From Dyella tabacisoli (GTDB taxonomy: Bacteria; Pseudomonadota; Gammaproteobacteria; Xanthomonadales; Rhodanobacteraceae), in NCBI RefSeq assembly GCF_003350925.1, contig NZ_KZ857185.1, positions 61,828 through 125,827 on the forward strand: a stretch of DNA of 64,000 bases. Reading direction: 5' to 3'. The translations under genes and the position numbers were made by a program. Shown piece after piece: positions 35,306 through 44,949 of this stretch (positions are counted from its first letter, which is position 1; each line of letters starts with the position of its first letter). Under the pieces are notes generated by a model. That model was not told the origin of the DNA. It did not search any database and saw nothing but the letters and a program-made list of their open reading frames with translations.

Positions 35306-36615
35306 TCGGCGCGCGTTTTACGTATTCGCAGCAGGCGGGTATCACCTTGGTGGAGTTGATGGTGGCCATGGTGCTTGGCTTGCTGGTTACTGCCGGCATC
35401 ATCAGCGTTTTTCTGGCTACCGCTACCGGCAACCGGGTGCAGAAGCAGCTTGCCAACCTGCAAGAGGACGGGCGTTATGCCATCACCCTTCTTGCCAGGG
35501 ATCTACGCATGGCCAATGCGCAGTACTGCGCCAGCACCGGCGGTGTAAGCAAGAGCATGGGCGGTGTCTATGTGTCGCCTTTGCGCGCGCCTACGGTGCA
35601 GGCAAAAACGCTTATTCAGGCGTTGGGCGACGTCACTACGCCATGGGGCCTGACGCCGTATCCGGCAGCGCCCACGGCGCCTTATGACTTTCCGTCGTTC
35701 TTATCCATGCGTGGCTACGATTGCGATAAGCGGGGCGGCTGTGTGCCAGTCAGTCCAGGCATGTTGCCGGCGGCAGGGAAGGGTGTCGGCAGCCGTGTGG
35801 TGGGGGCTGGCGTTATCACCTTGCGCTATATGAATTCATCCGGCGGCTGGGCTTTGGGTGTCAACAGCAAGGTAGTCAACGCCGATGGGGTCATCAGCCA
35901 TATCCGCATCGTGCCGGGCATGGGCGAGCCGGCCATTGCCGACTACTACAAAAACAGCGGCGATCTGATGCTGTTGGCGGACTGTTCTCATGCGCAGATT
36001 TTCGCGGTCAGTTTGCAAGGCGGCAACGAGTTCTACCCATCAGGCACTGGGGCCAATGAAAACCTTGCTGCCCCGGTGGCACAGCACGATTTATCAGGGG
36101 GCAGGCTGTTCAATTTCAGCAGCGACTTCAACACGGTCACCTATTACTTAAAGGTCGTCGACAACGGTAGCGGCCATACCGCCGGGGCATTGATACGCAG
36201 GCTCAACGGTACCGATCACGAAGTGGTGCGCGGGGTCGAGCGGCTCGATTTTCTCTACGGCATAGAAGACGCCGCCGGCACTGTTCGTTACCTCACCGCG
36301 AACGAGGTGGATACACGTGCAGGCGGCAGCATTAGTTGTCCGCCGTCCACGCCCGGGCCATTGGGCAGCGATTACGGCTGTCTATGGCGGGCAGTGAAAA
36401 GTATCGAGGCGCACGTGTTGATGAGTGGCCAGCACGCTATCCATGCATTGGCCGCCAAAGACATCAATTACCTCTACAGCATGGATGGCGACACCTCGCC
36501 GCAATCCGCAACGGCAAGCACACGCAAAGTGCAGCCAGGCGACCAGGGCTTTGAAGAAACCAGGCTGCGACGCGAATTCCACACGCTGATTTCCGTGCGC
36601 AATTACAACCCCTGA
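35302..36615 (+). CDS. pilW: Minor pilin PilW (copy 1)
   Basis: This 437-residue protein starts at a GTG that overlaps the pilV stop. Its prepilin motif is QAG/ITLVELMVAMVLGLLVTAG. A long C-terminal domain follows (ARDLRMANAQYC, FPSFLSMRGYDC, VTYYLKVVDNG, ALIRRLNG), typical of Xanthomonadales PilW, which is larger than the Pseudomonas protein (about 270). PilW is a minor pilin of the tip complex with PilV, PilX and PilY1. Copy 2 at 42848 has the same block order. Confidence 0.88.
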   Translation: MIGARFTYSQQAGITLVELMVAMVLGLLVTAGIISVFLATATGNRVQKQLANLQEDGRYAITLLARDLRMANAQYCASTGGVSKSMGGVYVSPLRAPTVQAKTLIQALGDVTTPWGLTPYPAAPTAPYDFPSFLSMRGYDCDKRGGCVPVSPGMLPAAGKGVGSRVVGAGVITLRYMNSSGGWALGVNSKVVNADGVISHIRIVPGMGEPAIADYYKNSGDLMLLADCSHAQIFAVSLQGGNEFYPSGTGANENLAAPVAQHDLSGGRLFNFSSDFNTVTYYLKVVDNGSGHTAGALIRRLNGTDHEVVRGVERLDFLYGIEDAAGTVRYLTANEVDTRAGGSISCPPSTPGPLGSDYGCLWRAVKSIEAHVLMSGQHAIHALAAKDINYLYSMDGDTSPQSATASTRKVQPGDQGFEETRLRREFHTLISVRNYNP

Positions 36616-36668
36616 AACACTTGCTGCCCACTCAGGACAGGGTATGCGGCACCACCATGGAGCAAGTC

Positions 36669-37325
36669 ATGTCGAGGCCAAACAGTCATCCATCGATGCA
36701 TCGGTCAAGGTGCGCCCAGCGCGGCGTTGTTCTGGTCGTTGCCCTGATTTTTTTGCTGCTGATAACCCTTCTGGCACTCAGCGCATCGGGGCATACCTTG
36801 TTGCAAGAGCGCATGGCGGGCAATCTCCGCGACGCACAAAAAGCCGAGATGGCAGCCGAGATGGCGCTGCGCGGCGCCGAATGGCGGCTATGGAAGGCAA
36901 GTTCGGACAGCGCCGCCAGCAACTGCGGCACCACCGTGATTGTCGGCTGCTATAGCTACGACCCAGCCAACCCGATTGCCCATGTCGAAAACTTCCGCGC
37001 CAGCGCGGGCTGGGTCATCGACGGAGCTACCGAATACAAAGGCAGCAGCGGCAGCTACGACTACACCACGCTCAACGGCAGTAGCTTGAGCGCTGCTGAA
37101 AAGAAGCTTGCCGCATTGGCGAAAAATCCGCGCTACATCATCGAAGACCTGGGGCCGGAGGTGCCGCCGGGCGCGGGCGCCGCCCATGAATCGGGCGTCA
37201 CCAGCAGCGCCGGCGCCGGCCCCACCAGCACCGGGCGTCGCATCTACCGCATTACCGCGCGTGCTACCGGGGGCGGCCCGAGTATCCGTGTGCTGGAAAG
37301 CACGTTTGCCGGTAAAGCCCAATAA
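36669..37325 (+). CDS. pilX: Minor pilin PilX (copy 1)
   Basis: This 218-residue protein begins MSRPNSHPSMHRSRCAQRG, then GVVLVVALIFLLLITLLALSA as its hydrophobic helix. This is a PilX/PilX_N-type N-terminus, with the Glu at +5 replaced as is usual for PilX. The ATG at 36669 has GGAG six bases upstream; an ATG at 36657 is the alternative. The middle matches copy 2 (QERMAGNLRDAQKAEMAA, ALRGAEWRLW), and the end has the TGRRIYRITARATGG block. Confidence 0.85.
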   Translation: MSRPNSHPSMHRSRCAQRGVVLVVALIFLLLITLLALSASGHTLLQERMAGNLRDAQKAEMAAEMALRGAEWRLWKASSDSAASNCGTTVIVGCYSYDPANPIAHVENFRASAGWVIDGATEYKGSSGSYDYTTLNGSSLSAAEKKLAALAKNPRYIIEDLGPEVPPGAGAAHESGVTSSAGAGPTSTGRRIYRITARATGGGPSIRVLESTFAGKAQ

Positions 37326-37343
37326 AGCATGGAGGCTATCGTC

Positions 37344-40300
37344 ATGCGCAGCGCATCTTTATTCCGTAAGCATCGCGTGGCGGTGGCTGCCGGCTTGCTG
37401 TCGGCACTGCTGGCTGGGGCTTGCGCCACTTCCATGGCGGGCACGCTGGATTTAAGCGCTGGTCCGCCAGCGGCGATGATTGCGGTTGCGCCCAACGTGG
37501 TGCTGACCTTTGATGACTCCGGTTCGATGGATCGTCAAAGGATGCCGGATAATCAGCCCTATATGCAGCATCCGTATGGTTCATGGAATAACTGGGATCC
37601 TGTCTTTGCCTGTGCTGGGGTCATTACACCAGGTATTTCCCCCGGTGTGGCCGACCCTGCCGATGCGCGCACGTGGAGCATGAACGGTGTTTACTATAAT
37701 CCGGATATTAAATACGATCCACCATTGAGAGCCGATGGTGCGGCTATGCCTGATTCACCATATAACAATGCATGGGTCAGCGGCATATTGAGCAATATAC
37801 CTCTCAATAGTCATCGGCACCCGGCTCGTTATTATAATAGGTACAATTTGTCGACTAAGGTAAGCTGCAATAATAATATCGGAGGCGGATATTACAAATA
37901 CACGGGTAGTAAAGACAGCCTGCCACTCGATGGCTATGGCGCGCTTACCGCCACGGCCTTGAGTAATCTCTATCTGCAGAGTAATTGGGTGTTCGTTCCC
38001 CTCGGTACAGATGCGGAGAAACAGAATTACGCCAACTGGTATTCGTATTACAGTACTCGACTGATGTCGGCGATTACCTCGATGTCGCATGTTTTTTCGT
38101 CGCTCAATGGTAATGTTCGAGTGGCATGGCAAGGACTTAATGCGAACCATCTGCGTAACGATACGGCGATATATAAGTTTGTCGACGATGCCGCGACTAA
38201 CCATGTCCGTACCCGATTTTACGATTGGCTATTCAATTTAGAAGCACCAGGCGGGACGCCTAGTCGAATAGCGACTATGCGGGTGGGAGAGTATTTTACC
38301 AATCGCCGCGGCGCGGTCGACAGCAACCCCTATTGGGATAGGGATGCCGGCAAAGAACTCGTTTGCCGTCAAAATTTCCATATCTTGATGACCGACGGCT
38401 TGTGGACTCGGGATCTTTCTCTGCAACCGTCGGGGCATGATCGCAGCGTCATTCCCAGCTTGCCCGATGGTTTGCAGGGGTTTTCAACATCGGATCGCGA
38501 GAGCAGTATTTTCTGGAACGAGCCTGATAACAATATAGGTACCATGGCCGATATTGCCTTCCATTACTGGGCAAGGGATTTGCAAGCCGGGCTTTCGTCG
38601 GATAAAAACTCTTTGTTCGCGGACGAAGCTAATCGGCGGAAAGTGCCGCCGTATTTCCCAGATCAATCGACTACGCTGTTCGGCAAGCCGTTGGCATCCG
38701 GGGCAGATCCGCGCAGCAACAAGGAGGTCTACTGGAACCCCGCCAACGATCCGGCCACCTGGCCGCATCTGGTGCAATACATGGTTGGCTTTGGTGTGTT
38801 CGGCACGCTGCCTAATAACGAGGTTACCTACAACGGGTTGCGCAAGGGCAGCTTATCCTGGCCTGTGCCTATACCTTGGGATGGCGCCGACGGCAGAAAA
38901 ATCGATGATATGTGGCATGCCGCACTCAATAGCCGGGGTAAGTACATCTCGGCTAACAACCCGACTGCCTTGGTCGATGCGATGACGCGCATCATTAGCA
39001 GCATTGCTTCGCGCAATACCACCACGGTGGCCGGTAGCCTGAGCAGCGCCGTACTCGGACCGGCGTCGGTGATCTACCAGGCTGGCTTCGACACCACTAC
39101 ATGGAAAGGGAGCGTGCAAGCCAGGCCAGTGGATGCGGCGGGCATGGTTAGCTCCGGTGTGTTGTGGGATGCCGCTGCTTTGCTCGACGCCCGCGCAGCA
39201 GGCAACGACACGCGGGTTATCCTGACCAGTACGGGTAGCGGCCCAGGTAAAGGCGCTACATTTACCTGGGCCACGGCGGGTGCGGCATTGAAGGCCGCCG
39301 ACCCTGATTTCGATGCCAACGGCCGCGGTGCCGATCATGTCGCCTGGTTGCGCGGCAACCGCAGCAAGGAGGGCGCGCTATTCCGGCCGCGCAGCTCCGT
39401 GCTTGGCCCGGTCATCAATGCGCAGGCACTTTATGTCGGCAGCCCTGCCAGCGGATATCGCGACAACTGGCCCGCGGGTTCGCCAGAGGCTCAGGCTGCA
39501 AGCCATGGAGCCAGCTACGAACAATTCCGCGCGGACAAAAGCAAACGCGCACCGACGATTTATGTGGCCGCCAACGACGGCATGCTGCACGCTTTCGACG
39601 CCACCACGGCCAGCACCGACCCAGTCCTGGTGGATGTTGCGCCGTCACCCGGTAAAGAGCGTTGGGCCTATGTGCCGTACTCGGTCTATGGGCGGCTAAG
39701 TCAGTGGTCGTCACTGGCTGATTTCAATTTTATGCCTACGGTGGACGGCACGCCGGTGAGCCGCGATGTGTACGGCGCAACCGGTCATGCCAGCGCATCC
39801 TGGCGCACCATGCTGGTGGCCGGTTTGCGCCTGGGTGGGCGTGGCGTCTATGCGCTGGATATTACCGATGTCGATGCTGCAGTCGGGCCCGTCGAAAGAG
39901 CCATGTGGGAGTTCAACAACACCAGTCCTGGCGGCGAAAATCTCGGTTACACCTATGGACGCCCCAATATCGGTCGGCTTGCCAATGGCAAGTGGGTAGT
40001 GCTGGTGTCATCGGGCTATTTCCCGGAGGGCAGCACCGCCCCCGCGGCCAGTCATAATTTCAGTTCTCTATTCGTGCTGGATGCGCTCACTGGCGCCTTG
40101 ATTCGCGAGATCAAGACACCTGCCCAAGTGCCAGGCGTCGGCAACGTGGTGAGCTATGGCCTGACCACGCCGGTGTTGGGTGACTACAACGGCGATCAAA
40201 TCGACGACGTTGCTTTTGCTGGTGACCTGCAAGGCAATATCTGGCGCTTCGATTTTACCGATGCGTCGCCGGCCAACTGGAAGGTGGAGTTGTTGTTTCG

Positions 40301-41024
40301 GCCTAAACACCCCGGCGACCGCCCGGTGACGGTGATGCCACGCTTGTTTCCCACGCCATTGAGCGCTGGCTTCACGGTGGTGTTCGGCACCGGCAAGTAT
40401 CTCGGTCGCAGCGACAATGTGATTAGTGCACAAACCAAGACGCAAGCCGTCTACGGTATTCGCGATGTTGGCCGCGCGGGCCAGCCGGTGGTGATTGAAG
40501 GCGATATCGCCACGCCCTTGGTACAGCAAAGCATGATCGAGGTGAATGGCATCCGTGGCCTTACCGATAACCCCATGCCAGCCACCAGCACGGGAGGTAT
40601 GGCCGTCAGGGGCTGGTATTTCAATCTCGATATCGACGGCGCCAAGGGTGAGCGCATGGTGGTGGATGCCACGGCTTTGTTCGATAGCAACCGCGCTGTC
40701 ATCAATACCTTGATTCCGCAAGGCGACGATCCTTGCGAGCCGGAGCTGAAGGGCGCGGTGATCGTGATCGACATCGCCACTGGCAGCGCAGGTGCCAGTA
40801 TGAGTTTCGGAGATATTCCCGGCTGGCCGGCAGACTATGAGCAGGCCGGTGGACGGGTAAGCAACCCACCGACGGGCGGCTATTTGCCGGTAGCAACTGG
40901 CATAGGAGGAGGGCGGTTGTACGTACCCGGCGTGAAAATGGAAAAGGATCCCAGCAAAGCTTTTTCCTTTGGCGATGCGATCTGGCGTCGGCGCTCGTGG
41001 CGGGTATTGAACAATGATCAATAA
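37344..41024 (+). CDS. pilY1: Type IV pilus tip adhesin/assembly factor PilY1 (copy 1)
   Basis: This 1226-residue exported protein has a signal region (AGLLSALLAGACATSMAG). A VWA-like start follows with the MIDAS-type VVLTFDDSGSM (about 51–61), then a variable central region. The C-terminal beta-propeller shows DGMLHAFDA, WRTMLVAGLRLGGRGVYALDI and the calcium site DYNGDQIDDVAFAGD (about 950). PilY1 caps the pilus and acts in adhesion and surface sensing. The start at 37344 follows a perfect GGAGG. The stretch 37,550–38,660 is AT-rich with rare-looking codons compared with the flanks, so the variable region may have been exchanged. Confidence 0.9.
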   Translation: MRSASLFRKHRVAVAAGLLSALLAGACATSMAGTLDLSAGPPAAMIAVAPNVVLTFDDSGSMDRQRMPDNQPYMQHPYGSWNNWDPVFACAGVITPGISPGVADPADARTWSMNGVYYNPDIKYDPPLRADGAAMPDSPYNNAWVSGILSNIPLNSHRHPARYYNRYNLSTKVSCNNNIGGGYYKYTGSKDSLPLDGYGALTATALSNLYLQSNWVFVPLGTDAEKQNYANWYSYYSTRLMSAITSMSHVFSSLNGNVRVAWQGLNANHLRNDTAIYKFVDDAATNHVRTRFYDWLFNLEAPGGTPSRIATMRVGEYFTNRRGAVDSNPYWDRDAGKELVCRQNFHILMTDGLWTRDLSLQPSGHDRSVIPSLPDGLQGFSTSDRESSIFWNEPDNNIGTMADIAFHYWARDLQAGLSSDKNSLFADEANRRKVPPYFPDQSTTLFGKPLASGADPRSNKEVYWNPANDPATWPHLVQYMVGFGVFGTLPNNEVTYNGLRKGSLSWPVPIPWDGADGRKIDDMWHAALNSRGKYISANNPTALVDAMTRIISSIASRNTTTVAGSLSSAVLGPASVIYQAGFDTTTWKGSVQARPVDAAGMVSSGVLWDAAALLDARAAGNDTRVILTSTGSGPGKGATFTWATAGAALKAADPDFDANGRGADHVAWLRGNRSKEGALFRPRSSVLGPVINAQALYVGSPASGYRDNWPAGSPEAQAASHGASYEQFRADKSKRAPTIYVAANDGMLHAFDATTASTDPVLVDVAPSPGKERWAYVPYSVYGRLSQWSSLADFNFMPTVDGTPVSRDVYGATGHASASWRTMLVAGLRLGGRGVYALDITDVDAAVGPVERAMWEFNNTSPGGENLGYTYGRPNIGRLANGKWVVLVSSGYFPEGSTAPAASHNFSSLFVLDALTGALIREIKTPAQVPGVGNVVSYGLTTPVLGDYNGDQIDDVAFAGDLQGNIWRFDFTDASPANWKVELLFRPKHPGDRPVTVMPRLFPTPLSAGFTVVFGTGKYLGRSDNVISAQTKTQAVYGIRDVGRAGQPVVIEGDIATPLVQQSMIEVNGIRGLTDNPMPATSTGGMAVRGWYFNLDIDGAKGERMVVDATALFDSNRAVINTLIPQGDDPCEPELKGAVIVIDIATGSAGASMSFGDIPGWPADYEQAGGRVSNPPTGGYLPVATGIGGGRLYVPGVKMEKDPSKAFSFGDAIWRRRSWRVLNNDQ

Positions 41025-41040
41025 CAGGGAGCGTCAGGTC

Positions 41041-41448
41041 ATGCGCGTGTTTGGTTTTTCCTTGATCGAGTTGATGGTGGTGGTAGCTATCGTCGCCATA
41101 CTCGCGGCCATCGCCATCCCCGCTTATGGCCGCTATGCGGATCGAGCGCGACGCGTAGACGGACAAGAGCTGCTGTTGCGTATCGCCCATGCGCAGGAGC
41201 GTCATTACGCGACCTACAACACCTATGGCGCGTTGGCCGATATTGGCTTCGTCGATGTGATGTCCGAAAAGGGCTACTACAGCGCTCGCGTCACGTTGGC
41301 AGCATCGATAGGCACGGCCGCGCAGGGTTATGTCGCTATCGCTCAACCGCAGGGTATGCAGGCGAACGATGCCTGCCTTGAATTGACGATCAGCAGCAGC
41401 GGGAAAAAAGACGCCAGCGGCACCACTTCAAATGGCAACTGCTGGTGA
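41041..41448 (+). CDS. pilE: PilE-type minor pilin (copy 1)
   Basis: This 135-residue pilin starts with a five-residue leader, MRVFG, then FSLIELMVVVAIVAILAAIA. The central block AIPAYGRYADRARRVDGQELLLRIAHAQERHY is shared with copy 2. Two cysteines near the end (DACLELT and NGNCW) form the usual disulfide loop. It overlaps fimT by GTGA. The ATG at 41041 is preferred over 41014, which lies inside pilY1. Confidence 0.88.
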   Translation: MRVFGFSLIELMVVVAIVAILAAIAIPAYGRYADRARRVDGQELLLRIAHAQERHYATYNTYGALADIGFVDVMSEKGYYSARVTLAASIGTAAQGYVAIAQPQGMQANDACLELTISSSGKKDASGTTSNGNCW

Positions 41449-42032
41449 CACCGTTGACTGGACGGCCACGAGACCAACGCGCTTTCACCTTGGTTGAACT
41501 GATGGTCACCGTCGCTGTGCTGGCGATCTTGACGATGGTGGCTGTGCCCCATTTTCGCGATCTCACCCGCCGTCATCAGATCAGCTCGGTCACTCATGTG
41601 CTACTTACCGATCTTGCCTACGCGCGTACCGAAGCCATCATGCGGGCTATGTTCGTTTCGGTATGTCCCAGTATTGACGGCACGCGCTGCACGGTCACCG
41701 CCGACTATGCGCCGGGCTGGCTGGTTTATGCGTATCCCGTGACCTTGGGCGCGAACAAGGCCTACGTAGGTGGAACGACCGATTTCACCTTGTTGCGTCA
41801 CACTACCGCTCGAAGCGGTGTCGTCGTGATGGCAGAAGACAGCAAGATCATTACCTACGGCCAGCAGGGTCAGCTCAAGCGTCCCGATGCTGACGTGCCG
41901 ATCCGTTTGGTCATCTGCACGGCCACCGCTGAGAATACGGCGGCGGTGCCTGGCTCACGCTTGGAGGTGAGCGGCTCTGGCAGCGCCAGCGCCAAGGTGT
42001 TGGCGCTTGGTGATGGTTGCTCGCCTGCTTAA
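41445..42032 (+). CDS. fimT: FimT/GspH-type minor pseudopilin (copy 1)
   Basis: This 195-residue protein begins at a GTG overlapping the pilE stop. The prepilin motif is QRA/FTLVELMVTVAVLAILTMVA, followed by VPHFRDLTRRHQISSVTHVLLTDLAYARTEA in outline. That is the GspH/FimT pattern (LA.AR.EAI.R). The TARSGVVVMAEDSKIITYGQQGQLKR stretch is nearly identical in copy 2. FimT proteins are minor pilins linked to DNA uptake and pilus assembly. Confidence 0.85.
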   Translation: MTPLTGRPRDQRAFTLVELMVTVAVLAILTMVAVPHFRDLTRRHQISSVTHVLLTDLAYARTEAIMRAMFVSVCPSIDGTRCTVTADYAPGWLVYAYPVTLGANKAYVGGTTDFTLLRHTTARSGVVVMAEDSKIITYGQQGQLKRPDADVPIRLVICTATAENTAAVPGSRLEVSGSGSASAKVLALGDGCSPA

Positions 42033-42083
42033 AGCACTATTGCTTTCCCTTGCTTTTGCTTTGCTCCTCTTGCTGCAAGTGTG

Positions 42084-42120
42084 CACCCCTCCCCAACCCT
42101 CCCCTACTAGCAGGGGAGGG
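42084..42120. repeat. REP-like GGGGAGG repeat between the two pilus operons
   Basis: CACCCCTCCCCAACCCTCCCC, one base over the limit if joined further, is followed by a TACTAG loop and GCAGGGGAGGG. It is the same family as the repeats at 15029–15129 and 50242. It lies in the 270-bp gap between fimT copy 1 and pilV copy 2 and may terminate the first operon. Confidence 0.7.
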
Positions 42121-42302
42121 AGTTGAAGTGCAGGCAAAGCCCAAGCGTGATGCCAATCACGCCCGCCGCCGCCGCTTAACCGCTCATCGGCAGATTACCG
42201 CCGCTCGTCGGTGGGGCACTTGGCGCATCCCGTGCGATGGCTAGAGTGCGTCCAGGGGTACCAGTGGGCAAAGTGCCAGGGCGCACATTCAGGGGCATCG
42301 AT

Positions 42303-42851
42303 ATGCAAGTCTTATCGCGTCAGCGAGGCGTCTCGTTGATCGAGGTGTTGATGGCTGTGCTGATTTTCAGCATTGGCCTGATCGGCCTGGCCGGCCTGCT
42401 GGTCATGGCTACACGTTCCAACGAGGCAGCTTACCTGCGCACGCAAGTGACATTTCTCGCCGGCAACATGGCCGATCGCATGCGCGCCAATCCCATGGGC
42501 GTATGGAATGGCAACTACAACACCGATACCAACGCGTTACCCACCACAGTATCGAGCACCGACGCTTGCCTTAATACGGCCTGTTCACCGGCACAACTGG
42601 CCAAGCGCGACCAGCAGATATGGGTCAATCAGCTAAAGACGTTTCTGCCCAATCAAACGGCTACGGTCATTTGCACCAACACCTCCGCCGGCTTCGATCC
42701 GGTGGCGGGCGGCCAGGTTGCGATGCGCCCGCCTTACGGCGGCAACTGCTTGATGACCATCAGTTGGGATGAGCGCAAAGAAGCCGAGGCTCGCACCACT
42801 TCCGGCCGAGGCGTTGGTACGCAGAAATTTGCCTGGAATTTTCAGCCATGA
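42303..42851 (+). CDS. pilV: Minor pilin PilV (copy 2)
   Basis: This 182-residue protein begins MQVLSRQRG/VSLIEVLMAVLIFSIG. It shares with copy 1 the blocks LIGLAGLLVMATRSNEAAYLR, TFLAGNMADRMRANPMGVWNG and MRPPYGGNCLMTI, in which a handful of residues differ. The ATG at 42303 has AGGGG upstream; the longer reading frame to 42237 has no good ribosome-binding site. It overlaps pilW by ATGA. Confidence 0.88.
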   Translation: MQVLSRQRGVSLIEVLMAVLIFSIGLIGLAGLLVMATRSNEAAYLRTQVTFLAGNMADRMRANPMGVWNGNYNTDTNALPTTVSSTDACLNTACSPAQLAKRDQQIWVNQLKTFLPNQTATVICTNTSAGFDPVAGGQVAMRPPYGGNCLMTISWDERKEAEARTTSGRGVGTQKFAWNFQP

Positions 42852-44203
42852 CGCACCGCTTACTTTTCACGCGCCGCTCAACAAGCCATCAGTCCGGCGT
42901 TACCCTGATCGAGCTGATGATTGCGATGGTCTTGGGCCTGTTGGTCGCCGCCGGCATCATCACGGTGTTTCTATCCACCTCTAACAGCAACCGGGCGCAG
43001 ACCCAGCTTGCACGGTTGCAGGAGGAAGGGCGCTTCGCAATCACGCGTTTGAGCGAAGACCTGCGCATGGCCAACGGCCAGTACTGCACCAATAGCGGCG
43101 GCACGGCCAAGCTGCAGAGCGCCGGTACCTATCTGGATCGTTTGCGCGCGCCTACCGTCTATGCCAAGGGCACCAACCTCACCGCAGCGATATCGGATGT
43201 GACGACGCCGATGGATGGCGTCTCATACCCCGCTGCCGCTTCAAGCGTCGGCTCGCCGTATACCTTTCCCTCGTTTCTTTCGATGCGCGGCTACGATTGC
43301 ACCGCGACCGCCTGCACAAAGGTAGATCCAAATACCAGTGTTACTGCCATTCCAGCGATGGGTAAGGCTGTGGGCAGCCGTGTGGTCGGCGCTGATGTCA
43401 TCACTGTGCGCTACGTAAACTCATCACGCGGATGGGCTATCGGCAGTGGCACCGTGGCCACCACCAACGGCGCCGCCAGCGGCAATACCATCTCCAGCAT
43501 CGCGCTCACCCAGGGCACGGGTGAGCCGCCGATAACCGATTTCAAATCGGGCGACCTCGCCATGTTGGCCGACTGCTCGAACGCGCAGATCTTCGTGGCG
43601 GATGCTACCTCGGCGGGTGTCATTACCCCCAACGCCAGCAAAAACTACAGCATGCCGACGGCGCAGCCGCCGCAGTCCGCGCCCAAATTGTTCGATTTCA
43701 ATCGCGACTTTCAAACCGTGACCTATTACTTGAAGGTCGTGGATATGGGCGGCGGGCAGACCACTGGCGCCCTGATCCGTCGAGTCAATGGCAACGACCC
43801 CAAGAAGGTGGGTAGCTCCGAGGACGAGCTTGTCCGTGGTATCGAGCGCATGGATTTTCGCTACGGCGTGCAGGACGGTAATGGCAACATCAGTTACCTC
43901 ACGGCAGCGCAAGTCGACGCCGGCACCAATTGTCCGCCTTCTGCGCCTAACCCCTTGGGTACCGACCCGGGCTGCATGTGGCGGGCCATCACCAGTATCG
44001 AGATAAGCGTGCTGATGGACGGCCAGGTTCAGTTGGGGTCTCTGGCGGCTACTGATTTGCTTTACACCTACAACATTGACAAGAAGTCGACGCCGACTGC
44101 GCCAGGTAATTTCACCATCAACCCCAGCGACCAGGGCTTCAGCAATCAATTGATTCGTCGTGAATTCGTTGCCCTGGTGTCGGTACGCAACTTCAACCCT
44201 TAA
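42848..44203 (+). CDS. pilW: Minor pilin PilW (copy 2)
   Basis: This 451-residue protein has the prepilin motif QSG/VTLIELMIAMVLGLLVAAG. The same downstream blocks as copy 1 follow in the same order (SEDLRMANGQYC, FPSFLSMRGYDC, KLFDFNRDFQTVTYYLKVVD, ALIRRVNG, REFVALVSVRNFNP). The centre (about 150–250) is the most divergent part. Tip-complex minor pilin. Confidence 0.88.
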   Translation: MTHRLLFTRRSTSHQSGVTLIELMIAMVLGLLVAAGIITVFLSTSNSNRAQTQLARLQEEGRFAITRLSEDLRMANGQYCTNSGGTAKLQSAGTYLDRLRAPTVYAKGTNLTAAISDVTTPMDGVSYPAAASSVGSPYTFPSFLSMRGYDCTATACTKVDPNTSVTAIPAMGKAVGSRVVGADVITVRYVNSSRGWAIGSGTVATTNGAASGNTISSIALTQGTGEPPITDFKSGDLAMLADCSNAQIFVADATSAGVITPNASKNYSMPTAQPPQSAPKLFDFNRDFQTVTYYLKVVDMGGGQTTGALIRRVNGNDPKKVGSSEDELVRGIERMDFRYGVQDGNGNISYLTAAQVDAGTNCPPSAPNPLGTDPGCMWRAITSIEISVLMDGQVQLGSLAATDLLYTYNIDKKSTPTAPGNFTINPSDQGFSNQLIRREFVALVSVRNFNP

Positions 44204-44257
44204 GTGCAGCGATGGCGCCCATGCGGTGGCCGCTGATAGTGAATTCTGGAGTCGGCT

Positions 44258-44914
44258 ATGTTGATGCCAAGTAAGCAATCCCTACATCGATCGGCACATG
44301 CACAACGTGGCGTAGTGTTGGTGATAGCGCTGATTTTTCTGCTGCTGCTGACCATTCTGGCGATCAGCGCCTCGGGCCGGTCGCTATTGCAAGAGCGCAT
44401 GGTCGGTGGCCTGCGCAATGCGCAGCAGGCGGAAATGAGTGCGGATACCGCGCTACGTGGCGCCGAGTGGAAATTGTGGACCACTACCAGCACCGTGGGC
44501 AGCCAGCTCAATTGCGGCAGCGGTGTTTTTACCGGTAGTTGCTATCTCTACGATCCGAGCAGCGCGGTGTATGGAGCCACCGGTACGGTGACTAATTTCC
44601 GTACTAGTCAGGGTTGGTTTACCACGGGCGCGCAGGCATATACCGGGCCATCCAATACCTTGGATTACACCTCAAGTTCCAGCGCTAACTATTCCCAATT
44701 AGCAAAAAACCCGGTTTACATGATCGAGGATCTCGGTGTGGAGTTGCCGCCAGGTATCAACGGCGGTCTGCACGAATCTGGCGCCACCGGTAGCACGGGC
44801 ACCGGCTACACCAACCCAAGCCGACATATCTATCGCATCACCGCGCGCGCCACCGGCGGCAACGTCAATACCGTGCGCACGCTGGAAAGCACGTTCGCGG
44901 CCAAAAGTAATTGA
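44258..44914 (+). CDS. pilX: Minor pilin PilX (copy 2)
   Basis: This 218-residue protein has exactly the same length as copy 1. It begins MLMPSKQSLHRSAHAQRG and continues GVVLVIALIFLLLLTILAISA. LLQERMVGGLRNAQQAEMSA, ALRGAEWKLW, AKNPVYMIEDLGVELPPG and YRITARATGG match copy 1. It lies 54 bp after pilW. Confidence 0.86.
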   Translation: MLMPSKQSLHRSAHAQRGVVLVIALIFLLLLTILAISASGRSLLQERMVGGLRNAQQAEMSADTALRGAEWKLWTTTSTVGSQLNCGSGVFTGSCYLYDPSSAVYGATGTVTNFRTSQGWFTTGAQAYTGPSNTLDYTSSSSANYSQLAKNPVYMIEDLGVELPPGINGGLHESGATGSTGTGYTNPSRHIYRITARATGGNVNTVRTLESTFAAKSN

Positions 44915-44949
44915 GCCAGCGCTACCCCTTGAGTCGGAGTTACCGCGCC

